From: Leptolyngbyaceae cyanobacterium RM1_1_2
GTDB lineage: Bacteria > Cyanobacteriota > Cyanobacteriia > Phormidesmidales > Phormidesmidaceae
NCBI GenBank assembly: GCA_012032345.1
Contig: JAAUQI010000041.1
Location: 1-40,821 of the forward strand
DNA length: 40,821 bases
Direction: 5' to 3'
Part shown: positions 8,762 through 17,244 of the stretch, in pieces
Position numbering within the stretch: the first letter of the stretch is position 1
Layout: every line of letters begins with the position of its first letter
Notes under the pieces: generated by a model
Databases searched by the model: none
Told to the model about the DNA's origin: nothing
What the model saw: only the letters and a program-made list of their open reading frames with translations
Position numbers and translations under genes: made by a program

Positions 8762-9871
8762 ATGCTGTCTTTTATTCGTGCTGACCTGGCTCAGATTAAC
8801 GCCTACAAGCCTCATCCCGGCGGCGATTTGCAGGCAGCTTCGCCAGATCAGCTCGACACCAACGAAAATCCCTACGATTTGCCCCTAGAGTTAAAAGAGA
8901 AGCTGGCCTGGACTTATCAGCAGACGATCGCAGCTAACCGCTACCCGGATGGTGGACACGAGCGGCTAAAGCAGGCGATCGCAGCCTACGTGAGAGAGTC
9001 GGCTACAGGCTCAGGGGGCGACCTTTCTGCTGACTATATTTCTGTGGGCAACGGCTCTGATGAGCTGATTCGCTCTTTGCTGATTGCGACCTGTCTACAG
9101 GGCAATGGCTCTGTGCTGGTGGCTCAGCCTACTTTTTCTATGTACGGCATTCTGGCTCAGACGCTGGGAATTCCGGTGGTGACGGTTAATCACCGTGAGG
9201 CTGACTTTGCGGTAAATTTAGACGCGGCAGCTCGGGCGGTTGCTACCGCTCCCTGTCCGGTGCGAGTCGTGTTTATGGTGCATCCCAACTCACCGACAGC
9301 CAATGCTTTGAGCGCCGCCGAACTCGACTGGCTCAGGAGCCTGCCAGAGCACATACTGGTAGTCGTAGACGAAGCCTATTTTGAATTTAGCCAGCAGACT
9401 ACCTTAGAAAGCGTTTTTCAGCAGCCCAACTGGGTGATTCTGCGCACGTTTTCCAAAGCGTTTCGACTGGCGGCGCACCGGGTCGGCTACGCGATCGCCC
9501 TGCCTGAGCTGGTATCAGTTTTGGAAAAAGTCAGGCTGCCCTACAATCTACCTGCCTTCTCGCAGGCAGCAGCCCTGACCGCCCTGGCCCATCGCCATAG
9601 CCTGCTGAATATCATTTCAGAACTGATTTCAGAACGCGATCGCCTGCTCAAAGCGTTTGCAGCCCTGCCAGCGCTGGAGGTCTGGCCCAGTCAGGCCAAC
9701 TTTATCTACCTGCGCCCCCGGCCCTCGGCCCCGACCTTAGAACAGCTTTTTGCCGCTCTCAAGGCCCAAGGAACCCTAATTCGTCAGACCGGCGGTGGTC
9801 TCAGAATCACCGTAGGCACCCCCGCCGAAAATCAGCGGACGCTAGAGCATTTAGCGCGATCGCTGCCCTAG
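8762..9871 (+). CDS. hisC: Histidinol-phosphate aminotransferase
   Basis: HisC is a PLP enzyme that interconverts imidazole-acetol phosphate and histidinol phosphate with glutamate in histidine synthesis. It has the fold-type I aminotransferase motifs: LDTNENPYD at residues 31-39, YPDGG at 61-65, Asn176 in HPNSPT, Asp203 and Tyr206 in VVDEAYFEF for cofactor and substrate, the Schiff-base Lys232 in TFSKAF, and Arg240 for phosphate binding. The length of 369 residues is normal. The ATG at 8762 fits the family start. No other his genes are near, as is usual in cyanobacteria. It converges on the unknown gene at 9895 with 23 bases between the stops. A close paralogue acting on aromatic substrates cannot be excluded. 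Confidence 0.92.
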   Translation: MLSFIRADLAQINAYKPHPGGDLQAASPDQLDTNENPYDLPLELKEKLAWTYQQTIAANRYPDGGHERLKQAIAAYVRESATGSGGDLSADYISVGNGSDELIRSLLIATCLQGNGSVLVAQPTFSMYGILAQTLGIPVVTVNHREADFAVNLDAAARAVATAPCPVRVVFMVHPNSPTANALSAAELDWLRSLPEHILVVVDEAYFEFSQQTTLESVFQQPNWVILRTFSKAFRLAAHRVGYAIALPELVSVLEKVRLPYNLPAFSQAAALTALAHRHSLLNIISELISERDRLLKAFAALPALEVWPSQANFIYLRPRPSAPTLEQLFAALKAQGTLIRQTGGGLRITVGTPAENQRTLEHLARSLP

Positions 9872-9894
9872 GTCAGCTGCGAGGCAACCAGATG

Positions 9895-10473
9895 CTAAAC
9901 CAGAGAACGGGCGCGTTGAATCGTATAGGGCAAAACGCCTACCAGTAGAGCAAAGGCTTCATCAGGAACCTGCTCAACCATCTCAGCGTCGAAATAGCTT
10001 TTGAACTGCTCTAAAATCATCCGGGCACGTTCAGCCGGGACGGGTTTATCTGTAAAGTTCTGGGTTAGCCGAATCCACTGCAGCCTGATTCGCAGCGCTT
10101 TTTGCTGATCTTCATGAGAATCAGGAGGAATCAAAGACAAATTACCCAAAGGAATAACATTCTGACAGCCCTCGTCAAACGCTCCCCCCACAGCAGCCCC
10201 GGGGCCGGCAAACTCGGCATGAAACTGTTTGACAACGATAATGCCATTGCGTCGCCGACTATTCACGACCCAAAATTTACCGTCTTTGAACTGGGTCAGA
10301 ATTTCCTCAGCCTCCAGGTTCTGATTTACAGATTGATGGACAGTTGCATCTCTATAGCGAGGAGCAGTGCTCTCAGGCCAAGATTTTGCTCGGACTACCG
10401 GCTCAGGGCAATCAGGCTTAGAACCGACGACAGCTAAGCTGCTAGAGTTTGGCGCGTAGTTGCCTACATCCAT
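9895..10473 (-). CDS. Hypothetical protein, 192 aa
   Basis: I do not recognise this family. The frame opens at a TTG (10485), but ATG at 10473 (MDVGNYAPN) is a better start. The first 60 residues are polar and probably disordered. A compact region follows, with EEILTQFKDGKFWVVNSRRRNGIIVVKQFHAEF (residues about 55-87 of the protein) that reads as alternating beta strands, then GCQNVIPLGNLSLIPPDSHEDQQKALRIRLQWI and an alpha-helical C-terminus (AERARMILEQFKSYF). No signal peptide, membrane segment or metal motif is seen. Codon use and HIP1 content match the neighbours, so it is probably native and cytoplasmic. It lies between convergent hisC and the upstream GNAT gene on the same strand, with a separate promoter region of about 170 bases. 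Confidence 0.65.
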   Translation of the reverse strand: MDVGNYAPNSSSLAVVGSKPDCPEPVVRAKSWPESTAPRYRDATVHQSVNQNLEAEEILTQFKDGKFWVVNSRRRNGIIVVKQFHAEFAGPGAAVGGAFDEGCQNVIPLGNLSLIPPDSHEDQQKALRIRLQWIRLTQNFTDKPVPAERARMILEQFKSYFDAEMVEQVPDEAFALLVGVLPYTIQRARSLV

Positions 10474-10648
10474 GTGAGTTGGCAATCAGTTCAGACTGAG
10501 AATCAGAATTTGCACTCACTCATTCTAGGGTACTGACTCTGCAGATAAGCCTGCCCTCTGTTTTAAATCCCTAAAGCCGATGTAAAGATTCAACAAATCT
10601 CCAGTCTGCGATCGCTTTCACGTCTTGAGAATAGCCTTTTCAGTAGAT

Positions 10649-11239
10649 TCACTTCAGTATTTTGTACAGCAGCAGCCGCTGAGGTTTTCCCCACGCAGCA
10701 GCCAAAGGACTCCATTCAGCCTGCTTAAGCCGATAGCCCATTTTGGTATACAGCTGGAGAGCCTGCTGATTGTCTTCCATGACGTGTAGATACAAAGCCT
10801 GAAATCCCCAGCTACGGGCAGTTTGTTCACAGGTTTGCAGTAGCTGATATGCTACGCCCCGTCGCCGAAACTGCTGGTGAACCGCTAGATTAGAAATGTA
10901 AGGGTACTTTGCCAGACTAAAGGGCCACAGTTGGGATGGGCGGCAGGATAGCTCAACGGTGCCAACAACATAGCTTTCGGCCAAGGATACTGGAGTTATA
11001 GGCTGCACGGCATAGCAGGTATAGCGCGAAGGCTGCGATCGCAAGCGATGCTTTAAATCTTCGTAAATGCCTAGGCGCAGAAAGGGATAGACAAAACACA
11101 TCCAGCCTGCCTGAGTGTAAAAGCTGGCCACCAGGATATCAGCTAGCTGATTTAAGTCCTCAAAGTTTGCAGTTCTAACCCGAAACGAAGTTGATTCACC
11201 AGAATATGTAAAAGATGGGTAAGGATGAGAAATAGACAT
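10649..11239 (-). CDS. GNAT-family N-acetyltransferase
   Basis: This enzyme is predicted to transfer an acetyl group from acetyl-CoA to an amine. The GNAT core is readable: FRVRTANFEDLNQLADI opens the fold (residues about 19-35), the acetyl-CoA loop is HQQFRRRGVAYQLLQTCEQ (Q/R-x-x-G-x-A/G type, about 130-148), and the closing segment is ALYLHVMEDNQQALQLYTKMGY, in which N and the Tyr fit motif B. The 196-residue length suits one domain. Such sequences are often annotated as ribosomal-protein acetyltransferase-like, but the substrate cannot be read. The ATG at 11239 has GGAGG just upstream (CCTCC at 11243-11247), supporting the start. It is divergent from cyaC, with 243 bases between them. Confidence 0.85.
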   Translation of the reverse strand: MSISHPYPSFTYSGESTSFRVRTANFEDLNQLADILVASFYTQAGWMCFVYPFLRLGIYEDLKHRLRSQPSRYTCYAVQPITPVSLAESYVVGTVELSCRPSQLWPFSLAKYPYISNLAVHQQFRRRGVAYQLLQTCEQTARSWGFQALYLHVMEDNQQALQLYTKMGYRLKQAEWSPLAAAWGKPQRLLLYKILK

Positions 11240-11482
11240 AGTGGAGGTTTTAGTCTAAGTGGGAATGCTGAATGACAGCCTGATGACAAGATTGTGACGA
11301 GTTATCCCCAGTGAATCTTTGACTAGCTTACTCAAAGTCGGCCTGGATTACCTGAGTTATCTAAAGAACATTTGACATCTTAGCTGCTTCTGTTCTCCGA
11401 TAACGTTTCAGGTAGCTCAGGGCGGCTCTGCTAAAACAGTCACTTGTGGATAAACTGCTCCATTATGTTTGTAGCGTAGTTC

Positions 11483-14400
11483 ATGGTTATTCCCCAGTCC
11501 GGCTCTGCTCAGACAGCCGCCAAAACCAAAATTTTGGTTGTTGACGATGAGGCAGACAACCTAGATTTACTCTATCGCACCTTTTTTCGCAGCTTTCAGG
11601 TGCTCCAGGCCAACAGCGGTTTAGCAGCCTTAGATATTTTGGCAGCGCAGCCAGATATTGCTGTGATTATTTCTGATCAGCGCATGCCAGGGATGAGCGG
11701 TACCGAATTTCTAAGTCAGGCCGCAGAAAAGTATCCCAATATCATTCGCATCATGCTGACGGGCTATACCGATGTTGAGGATCTAGTCGAAGCTATCAAT
11801 ACAGGCAAAGTCTTTAAATATTTGACCAAGCCCTGGGACGAAAACGACCTCAAGAACATTGTGCAACAGGCCGCTGAAACTCACAGTTTCCTCGAATCGA
11901 GAACGGCTGACCTAGCTAGGGTGCTGCGCCAAGAGACCTTGCTGAACGCGGTCACCAACACTATTCGCAGTGCGCCCAGTTCACGGGAGATGCTACAGAC
12001 TATCGTGGATGCAGTAGGGCCGATCCTGGCCGTTGATTGGTGCATCTTACAAACCTTTGATGTCAGCCGTGACTCCCCCTACTTTATCTATAGTTCACCT
12101 GAGCAGCTTGCTAAAATTCGACCTTCAGACTTTAGTCGCCTGCAGCATACAATTTGGCAAACGCAGACGGTGCAGCAGGTTGAGCGCTCAAATTTACCAG
12201 AGAGTCGCTCACAGCCTATTAGTCGGGAGGTTTTAGAAACCTACGATATTTTCAATATTCAATCGAGCCTGCTAGTGCCTCTAGTCTTTAAGCAGAATCT
12301 AGTGGCTGTTTTAGCACTGCACCAGTGTGATCAAGCTCGAAGCTGGAAGAGTGAAGAAGTTCAGCTATTGGTGACAATGGCCGATCAGTCTGCCGTAGCG
12401 GTGGCTCAAATGACGACCTATGAGCGAATTCAGTCGCTGGCTCAGCGCGAGGTTTTAATCAATACCATTACCCAGGCAATTCGTTCTAGCCTGGATCCCA
12501 AAGAGATTTTTGCTGCCATTACGCAAAAGCTCTGCCTGGCCTTAAAGGCAAATAGCTGCGCGCTTTCACTTTGGTTTTCTGAGGCGGGTTATGCTCGCTG
12601 TGTCAGTCGCTATCAAGCCTTGGATGCAGATTTAATTGCCATTTCACCGTTTGTGGCTGTGGCAGAGCCGTCAGAAACTTCGCCCCCGGCTGAAGTGGTA
12701 ACAGCCCCGGTTACGATCGCAGAAGATCCTATCCTACAGCAGCTTCAGGTAACCCAGACTCCGATTGTGGTTGATGTAATCGATACCCGCAATGAAGATC
12801 GGTGGCGGGCAGAGGGCAACCCGGTCTCTGACTCAGCCATTCTGGCGGTACCGCTGCTGGCAGAGGCCAATATTATTGGCAGTATTTACTTAGAGTATTT
12901 TGGCCCTAGAGTTTGGCAGCAAGCCGAAATTGACCTAGCGCAGGCGGTAGCAGCTCAGGCGGCGATCGCGGTGCAGCAGGCTCGCCTCTATCAAAAAACT
13001 CGCCAGCAGGCCGAAAGTCTGCTAGAACTCGATCGGCTCAAGACAGAATTGTTTCAGAATATTTCTCACGAGTTTCGCACACCGCTGACGCTGATGATCG
13101 GGCCGCTTGAAGCTGCGATCGCTCACGGCCAGAATCTTAGCCCTGAACGCACTCAAATGATGCTGCGCAATGCCCGACGGCTACTGCGGCTGGTCAATCA
13201 GCTCCTAGATCTACAGCGTTTAGATGCGGGTCGAATGCAGCCTACCTTTAGCCCCTGTGACCCGGTGCAGTTTGTCACTAAAGTGGTAGAGGCGTTTCGT
13301 CCCTACTGCGATCGCAAAGACTTACAGCTATTGACTGAGCTACCGTCTAGCTGCCCAATTCTCTATTTAGACTTGGAAAAATTTGACAAAGTTGTTTACA
13401 ACTTGCTTTCAAATGCCGTGAAATTTACGCCACCGGGCGGTACCATCACTGTCAGACTGACGGCAGAGACAGCCTGGGTATTTCTACAGGTGCAAGACAC
13501 AGGTATTGGCATTTTAGAAAATCAGATGTCTTACCTGTTTGAGCGCTTCCGACAGGCCGATGGCTCTGCTAGCCGTCAGTCTGAAGGCACAGGGCTTGGC
13601 TTGGCGATCGCCAAAGAAATGGTCGAACTACACGGGGGAGAGATCACCGTCAGTTCGCACTATGGGCAAGGCACGACTTTTACTGTTCAAATTCCTGTCG
13701 GCACAAAGCATCTGCCCCACCGCCATATTGCCGAAGCCAACGCCGACTTTATGCCTCAGCGAGCCACTGTGGAGCTTGCTGACATTGAAGGGTTACAGCC
13801 GCAGGAAAAGACTGCTATTGAACTCGCTGAAACCCAGGCGGCGATCGCAGCGATGACATCTGGGATGACATCTGAGCAGGCGCAAATTCTGGTGATTGAC
13901 GACCATCCTGATTTACGAATTTATGTCGCTGACATCCTGCGGCAGGCTGGGTACAGCGTGCAGGCAGTTTCAAATGGCGAAGTTGGCCTAGCAGCCATCC
14001 GCCACCAGCCCCCCAGCCTGATTGTGACGGACTTGATGATGCCTGGAATTTCTGGACTAGATCTGATTCGGCAGGTACGCTCTGAGAAAGCGATCCAGGG
14101 GATTCCCATTGTTTTACTAACGGCCAAAGCCGACGATGCCACCCGGATTGCCGGGGCTGAAGAAGGCGCAGATGCCTATCTGTCAAAACCTTTTAACGAT
14201 CGAGAACTGCTGGCCGAAGTCCGTAATCTGCTGGCGCTCAAAGCTAACGAACGCCGCGTAGCCGAACTTAATACCTATCTCACAGAATCAGTACTCAGGC
14301 GCTTTTTGCCGCCCACGCTGGTAAAAAAGGCGGCTGAGGGCACTTTGCAGCTCGATTTACAGCCCGAACCCCGCTTAATTACGATTCTTTTTAGCGATAT

Positions 14401-14958
14401 TATTGGGTTTACGCAGCTCTCTACTCGACTGCGGGCTAGGCGCGTAGCTGAGGTTCTCAATGAGTATCTAGCGGCTATGAGTCAGGCTATTTTTGACAAC
14501 GGCGGCACCGTGGATAAGTTTGTCGGCGACGCGGTACTGGCGCTTTTTGGGGCACCGGAAGATCTCAGCCCTGAGCAGCAGGCACAAAAGGCGATCGCTG
14601 CTGCCCAGCAGATGTATCGCAATCTTGCTCGGCTCAACCAGCGCTGCAAGCTGAAGGAATCGGCACTGTACAGTTTCGCTGCGGCATTCATCAGGGTCGG
14701 GCTGTCGTTGGTATGTTTGGCAGTGCAGAGCGTACTGACTATACTGCAATTGGCCCCAGTGTCAATATTGCTGCTCGTCTGCAAGAAGCCGCTGAAGCAG
14801 ACTGCATACTGGTTTCACAGTCAGTGGCTCGCTTTTTGCCCCCAGGCTATGCTCAGCAAATTGGCTCACTCCAGCTCAGAGGCATTGACGAGGCGGTGCT
14901 AACGTTTGGCATCAAGGTCGATTCTCAAGCAGACTCATCTACGCTGCTGTCTCACTAG
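11483..14958 (+). CDS. cyaC: CyaC-type adenylate cyclase with two receivers and histidine kinase (frameshifted)
   Basis: This is a multidomain signalling protein making cAMP. Order: receiver 1 (residues about 15-130, phospho-Asp65 in SDQRMPG); two GAF-like sensor regions (about 150-310 and 320-505); HisKA with His529 (NISHEFRTPL); kinase ATPase (N-box around Asn644, DTGIG 672-676, GTGLGLAI 702-709); receiver 2 (Asp850); and a class III cyclase whose metal Asps are Asp972 (LFSDIIGFT) and Asp1016 (DKFVGDAVLALFG), with Lys1012 fitting ATP preference. The frame breaks at 14645-14647: reading on gives an unrelated tail, whereas the -1 frame supplies QAEGIGTVQFRCGIHQG and then VNIAARL with the catalytic Asn and Arg, ending at 14958. 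One missing G would restore it and give about 1158 residues, as in known CyaC proteins. As sequenced, the catalytic half-site is lost. Confidence 0.88.
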
Positions 14959-14970
14959 CATCCTATAGCC

Positions 14971-15985
14971 GTGCCCACTTCTGACACCTTAATTTGGCTA
15001 CGGCACCGAGATCCGCGTCGCCTATGGCCCAAACTCATCGCTCTCACCGTGCTGCTGCACGGTCTGCTATGGCTGCTGGGCTGGCCGATTTGGCTGCGAT
15101 CGCAGCCGGCGGTAGCCCCTGTTTCCCAAACAGTGGTACCGATTGAGCTGATTGACCCTTCAGCTAACCCTGGCTCAGAATTTAGCTCAGAAAACATCAC
15201 AGCCGCCCCTGCATCAGAAGAGACGCCTAGAACACCTACAGCCGCAACCCCATCACAGCCCAATTCCGGTTCGCCCTCCCAGACAGACAGCCCCGGCTCT
15301 ACCGACAGCCGCGACCCAGCCCCTCAATACCCCAGATCCAGACCCCTCAGGGCAATCTCAGCCGGCAGATTCCTCAGATAGTTCAGAAAATAATTCAGAC
15401 AGTGATTCGCAAAACAATTCTGCAGACGCAGATGACCCCGACAGCGACGAAACTGGAAATAGCAATACAACAGGTACCAGCGGTACTGGTAATACAGACA
15501 ATACAAATAATCAAGCCTCAAACAGCTCCGATCCGCCATCAGGTAGCCAAGGTGCCGACGACGGCTTTGGCACTGCCAACGTCAGCGGCGACGCACCGGG
15601 CCAAAACCCTAGCTTTACAGCGCAGCTCTCAACCCTACAGGTGCAGCAAAACGCAGATGATATTCCAGATAGGGTACCGACGCTAGTCAACTTGGGGCCA
15701 CAACTAATTGTGTTAGACCCGCTGCAGGCTACCTGCGAAGCCAGTCCAGAAGCCCTGCGAACCATTCAATCTGGGGTAGCGGTTGAGCTGCGGATAACAG
15801 TGGAGGCCGACGGGCGGGTTTCAGATGCGTTGGTGACGAACACCAGCGCCAGCTTTGATTTTGACAGCCTGATTCTCTGCCTGCTAGTGGACGCACAGAA
15901 GTTTGAATTTACGCCGGCTCAAAGTGACGGACAGGCCGTGCCCACGGATCAGGTAATTCTTACTGTTACCGTAACGCCCAGCTGA
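14971..15985 (+). CDS. TonB-like energy-transducer protein (frameshifted)
   Basis: Two overlapping frames together make one TonB-like protein. The first, from GTG at 14971, gives a cytoplasmic start, one membrane helix containing a His (LIALTVLLHGLLWLLG), the motif VVPIELID typical after a TonB anchor, and a Pro/Ser/Thr-rich spacer. The +1 frame, open from before 15260 to 15985, continues the spacer (very rich in Asn, Asp, Ser, Gly and Thr) and ends with a TonB C-terminal domain (VAVELRITVEADGRVSDALV, then VILTVTV). The switch falls between about 15270 and 15345 among C-runs; one surplus base explains it. Restored length is about 337 residues. TonB carries proton-motive energy across the periplasm to outer-membrane receptors. 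It starts 12 bases after cyaC and may share its mRNA. No ExbBD or receptor gene is near. Confidence 0.65.
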
Positions 15986-15990
15986 GTCAG

Positions 15991-16006
15991 CCTGGAAAAA
16001 ACCAGG
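15991..16006. terminator. Weak hairpin after the TonB-like gene
   Basis: A CCTGG stem pairs with CCAGG around an A6 loop immediately after the stop at 15985 and before the tRNA. The stem is only 5 bp and no T-run follows, so it is a weak candidate terminator or simply a chance repeat. Confidence 0.2.
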
Positions 16007-16051
16007 GCGTCGTAAACTGTGCTAATCTAGCAGATGCTTAACAGCTAATCT

Positions 16052-16122
16052 GCGGGTGTAGTTTAGTGGTAAAACCTTAGCCTTCCAAGCTAATGATGGG
16101 GGTTCGATTCCGCCCACCCGCT
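16052..16122 (+). tRNA. tRNA-Gly (anticodon TCC)
   Basis: The 71-base cloverleaf folds well. The acceptor GCGGGTG pairs with CACCCGC. The D arm GTTT-AGTGGTA-AAAC and the anticodon stem TTAGC-GCTAA enclose the loop CTTCCAA, so the anticodon is TCC and it reads GGA/GGN codons. The variable loop is TGAT. The T loop is TTCGATT. The T stem GGGGG/CCGCC carries a G-G mismatch at its third pair (51-63), which is unusual. The discriminator is T and no CCA is encoded, as often in cyanobacteria. A short T5 tract follows. It is the only RNA gene I find in the window. Confidence 0.93.
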
Positions 16123-16288
16123 TTTTCATAAAGCCTTGTTACCTGATTGAGTGCAGCCACCTGCAAAACTTCATCCAGTTCCAAAATGCTGAACTGGCTG
16201 GGACAGCCCTTGTGCGCACAGCACATAGCAAACCGCAGTTTGGTTGGGACAAATCAGATCGCTGAATCTTTACGTGATCGGCATCCTC

Positions 16289-16316
16289 TTCATCCTTCTG
16301 CCTTCATCCTTCTGCC
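16289..16316 (+). repeat. Heptamer tandem repeat (STRR type)
   Basis: Four heptamers follow without spacing in alternating form: TTCATCC, TTCTGCC, TTCATCC, TTCTGCC, then a decayed fifth copy (TTTCGCT). This is the short tandemly repeated repetitive sequence class widespread in cyanobacterial intergenic DNA. It lies between tRNA-Gly and the EamA gene. A possible frame across 16147-16353 has no support and is ignored. Confidence 0.7.
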
Positions 16317-16380
16317 TTTCGCTATACAAAGGCGGGGGGTTGCGAAAAACTAGCTGACTTCATTGATTTTAGTGTCTTCT

Positions 16381-17244
16381 ATGTCAACCTATCGGGCTTC
16401 TCATGCTCAAGCTCTGCTGCTGCTGGTACTGACTAATGTAGTATGGGGCACGACATTTCCGCTGCTGAAAGATGTGGTGACTACCCTATCGCCCAAGGCG
16501 CTGATCTGTACACGGTTTTTGGTAGCGGCGATCGCGCTGGCACCGTTTTGCCGCCCTCTCAATCGGGAGCTAGTGAAGGACAGCATTTTGCTGGCGGTAC
16601 CGCTGTTTTTGGCCTATCTGAGCCAGTTGATTGGGCTGGAGACAACGCCTGCCAATCGTTCGGCGTTTATTACCAGCCTCAACGTCATCCTGGTGCCAAT
16701 TTTGGGGGTGCTGCTGGGGCGATCGCTGTCGCTCAAAGTGGCGATTGCGGCGCTGTTAGCACTTACAGGCGTCGGCATTTTGTCCTGGGAAGGGGGGGCT
16801 TTTAGCCTGGGAGATCTATGGACGCTAGGCTGCGCCCTGAGCTATGCCAGCTTTATCTTGCTGCTAGAAAAAATTGCGCCCAAGCATCCGCTGTTGGCAC
16901 TAACGGCGGTGCAGCTCATGGTGGTGGCGCTGCTGGGGCTGCTGTGGTCAGGCGGCGAAATCTGGGGGGAACTGCCAGCGCTGCGGGCCAATTTTGGGGC
17001 AATTTTATATCTGGGACTGATAGCTACGGCAGCCACGACCTGGACTCAGGTGGTGGCGCAGCGATCGCTGGCGGCAACCGAAGTCGCCATCATCTATACT
17101 CTAGAGCCGGTCTTTGCCAGTTTGTTTGCCTTTTGGTGGCTGGGTGAGCAGGTGGGGTGGCGGGGAATTTTGGGGGCTAGTGTGATTCTCTTGGCGACTC
17201 TGCTCAGCCAGCTCAAGCTCAAGTTCAGGACTGGGGGGCATTGA
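16381..17244 (+). CDS. EamA-family (DMT) transporter
   Basis: This is a ten-helix inner-membrane carrier of the drug/metabolite transporter superfamily, built from two EamA repeats of about 140 residues. The first repeat starts LLLVLTNVVWGTTFPLLKDVV and the second LGCALSYASFILLLEKIAPK. The typical end of each repeat is clear, for example ATEVAIIYTLEPVFASLFAFWWLGE (a run characteristic of EamA repeat 2). A TTG at 16363 would add six residues, but ATG at 16381 is the more natural start. The substrate cannot be told; relatives export amino acids or metabolites. Its last 20 bases overlap the end of the convergent GT-A-like gene. Confidence 0.88.
   Translation: MSTYRASHAQALLLLVLTNVVWGTTFPLLKDVVTTLSPKALICTRFLVAAIALAPFCRPLNRELVKDSILLAVPLFLAYLSQLIGLETTPANRSAFITSLNVILVPILGVLLGRSLSLKVAIAALLALTGVGILSWEGGAFSLGDLWTLGCALSYASFILLLEKIAPKHPLLALTAVQLMVVALLGLLWSGGEIWGELPALRANFGAILYLGLIATAATTWTQVVAQRSLAATEVAIIYTLEPVFASLFAFWWLGEQVGWRGILGASVILLATLLSQLKLKFRTGGH

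Noticed and set aside
16147-16353. Possible 68-codon gene after tRNA-Gly
   Set aside because: It runs through the heptamer repeat and has no conserved character.
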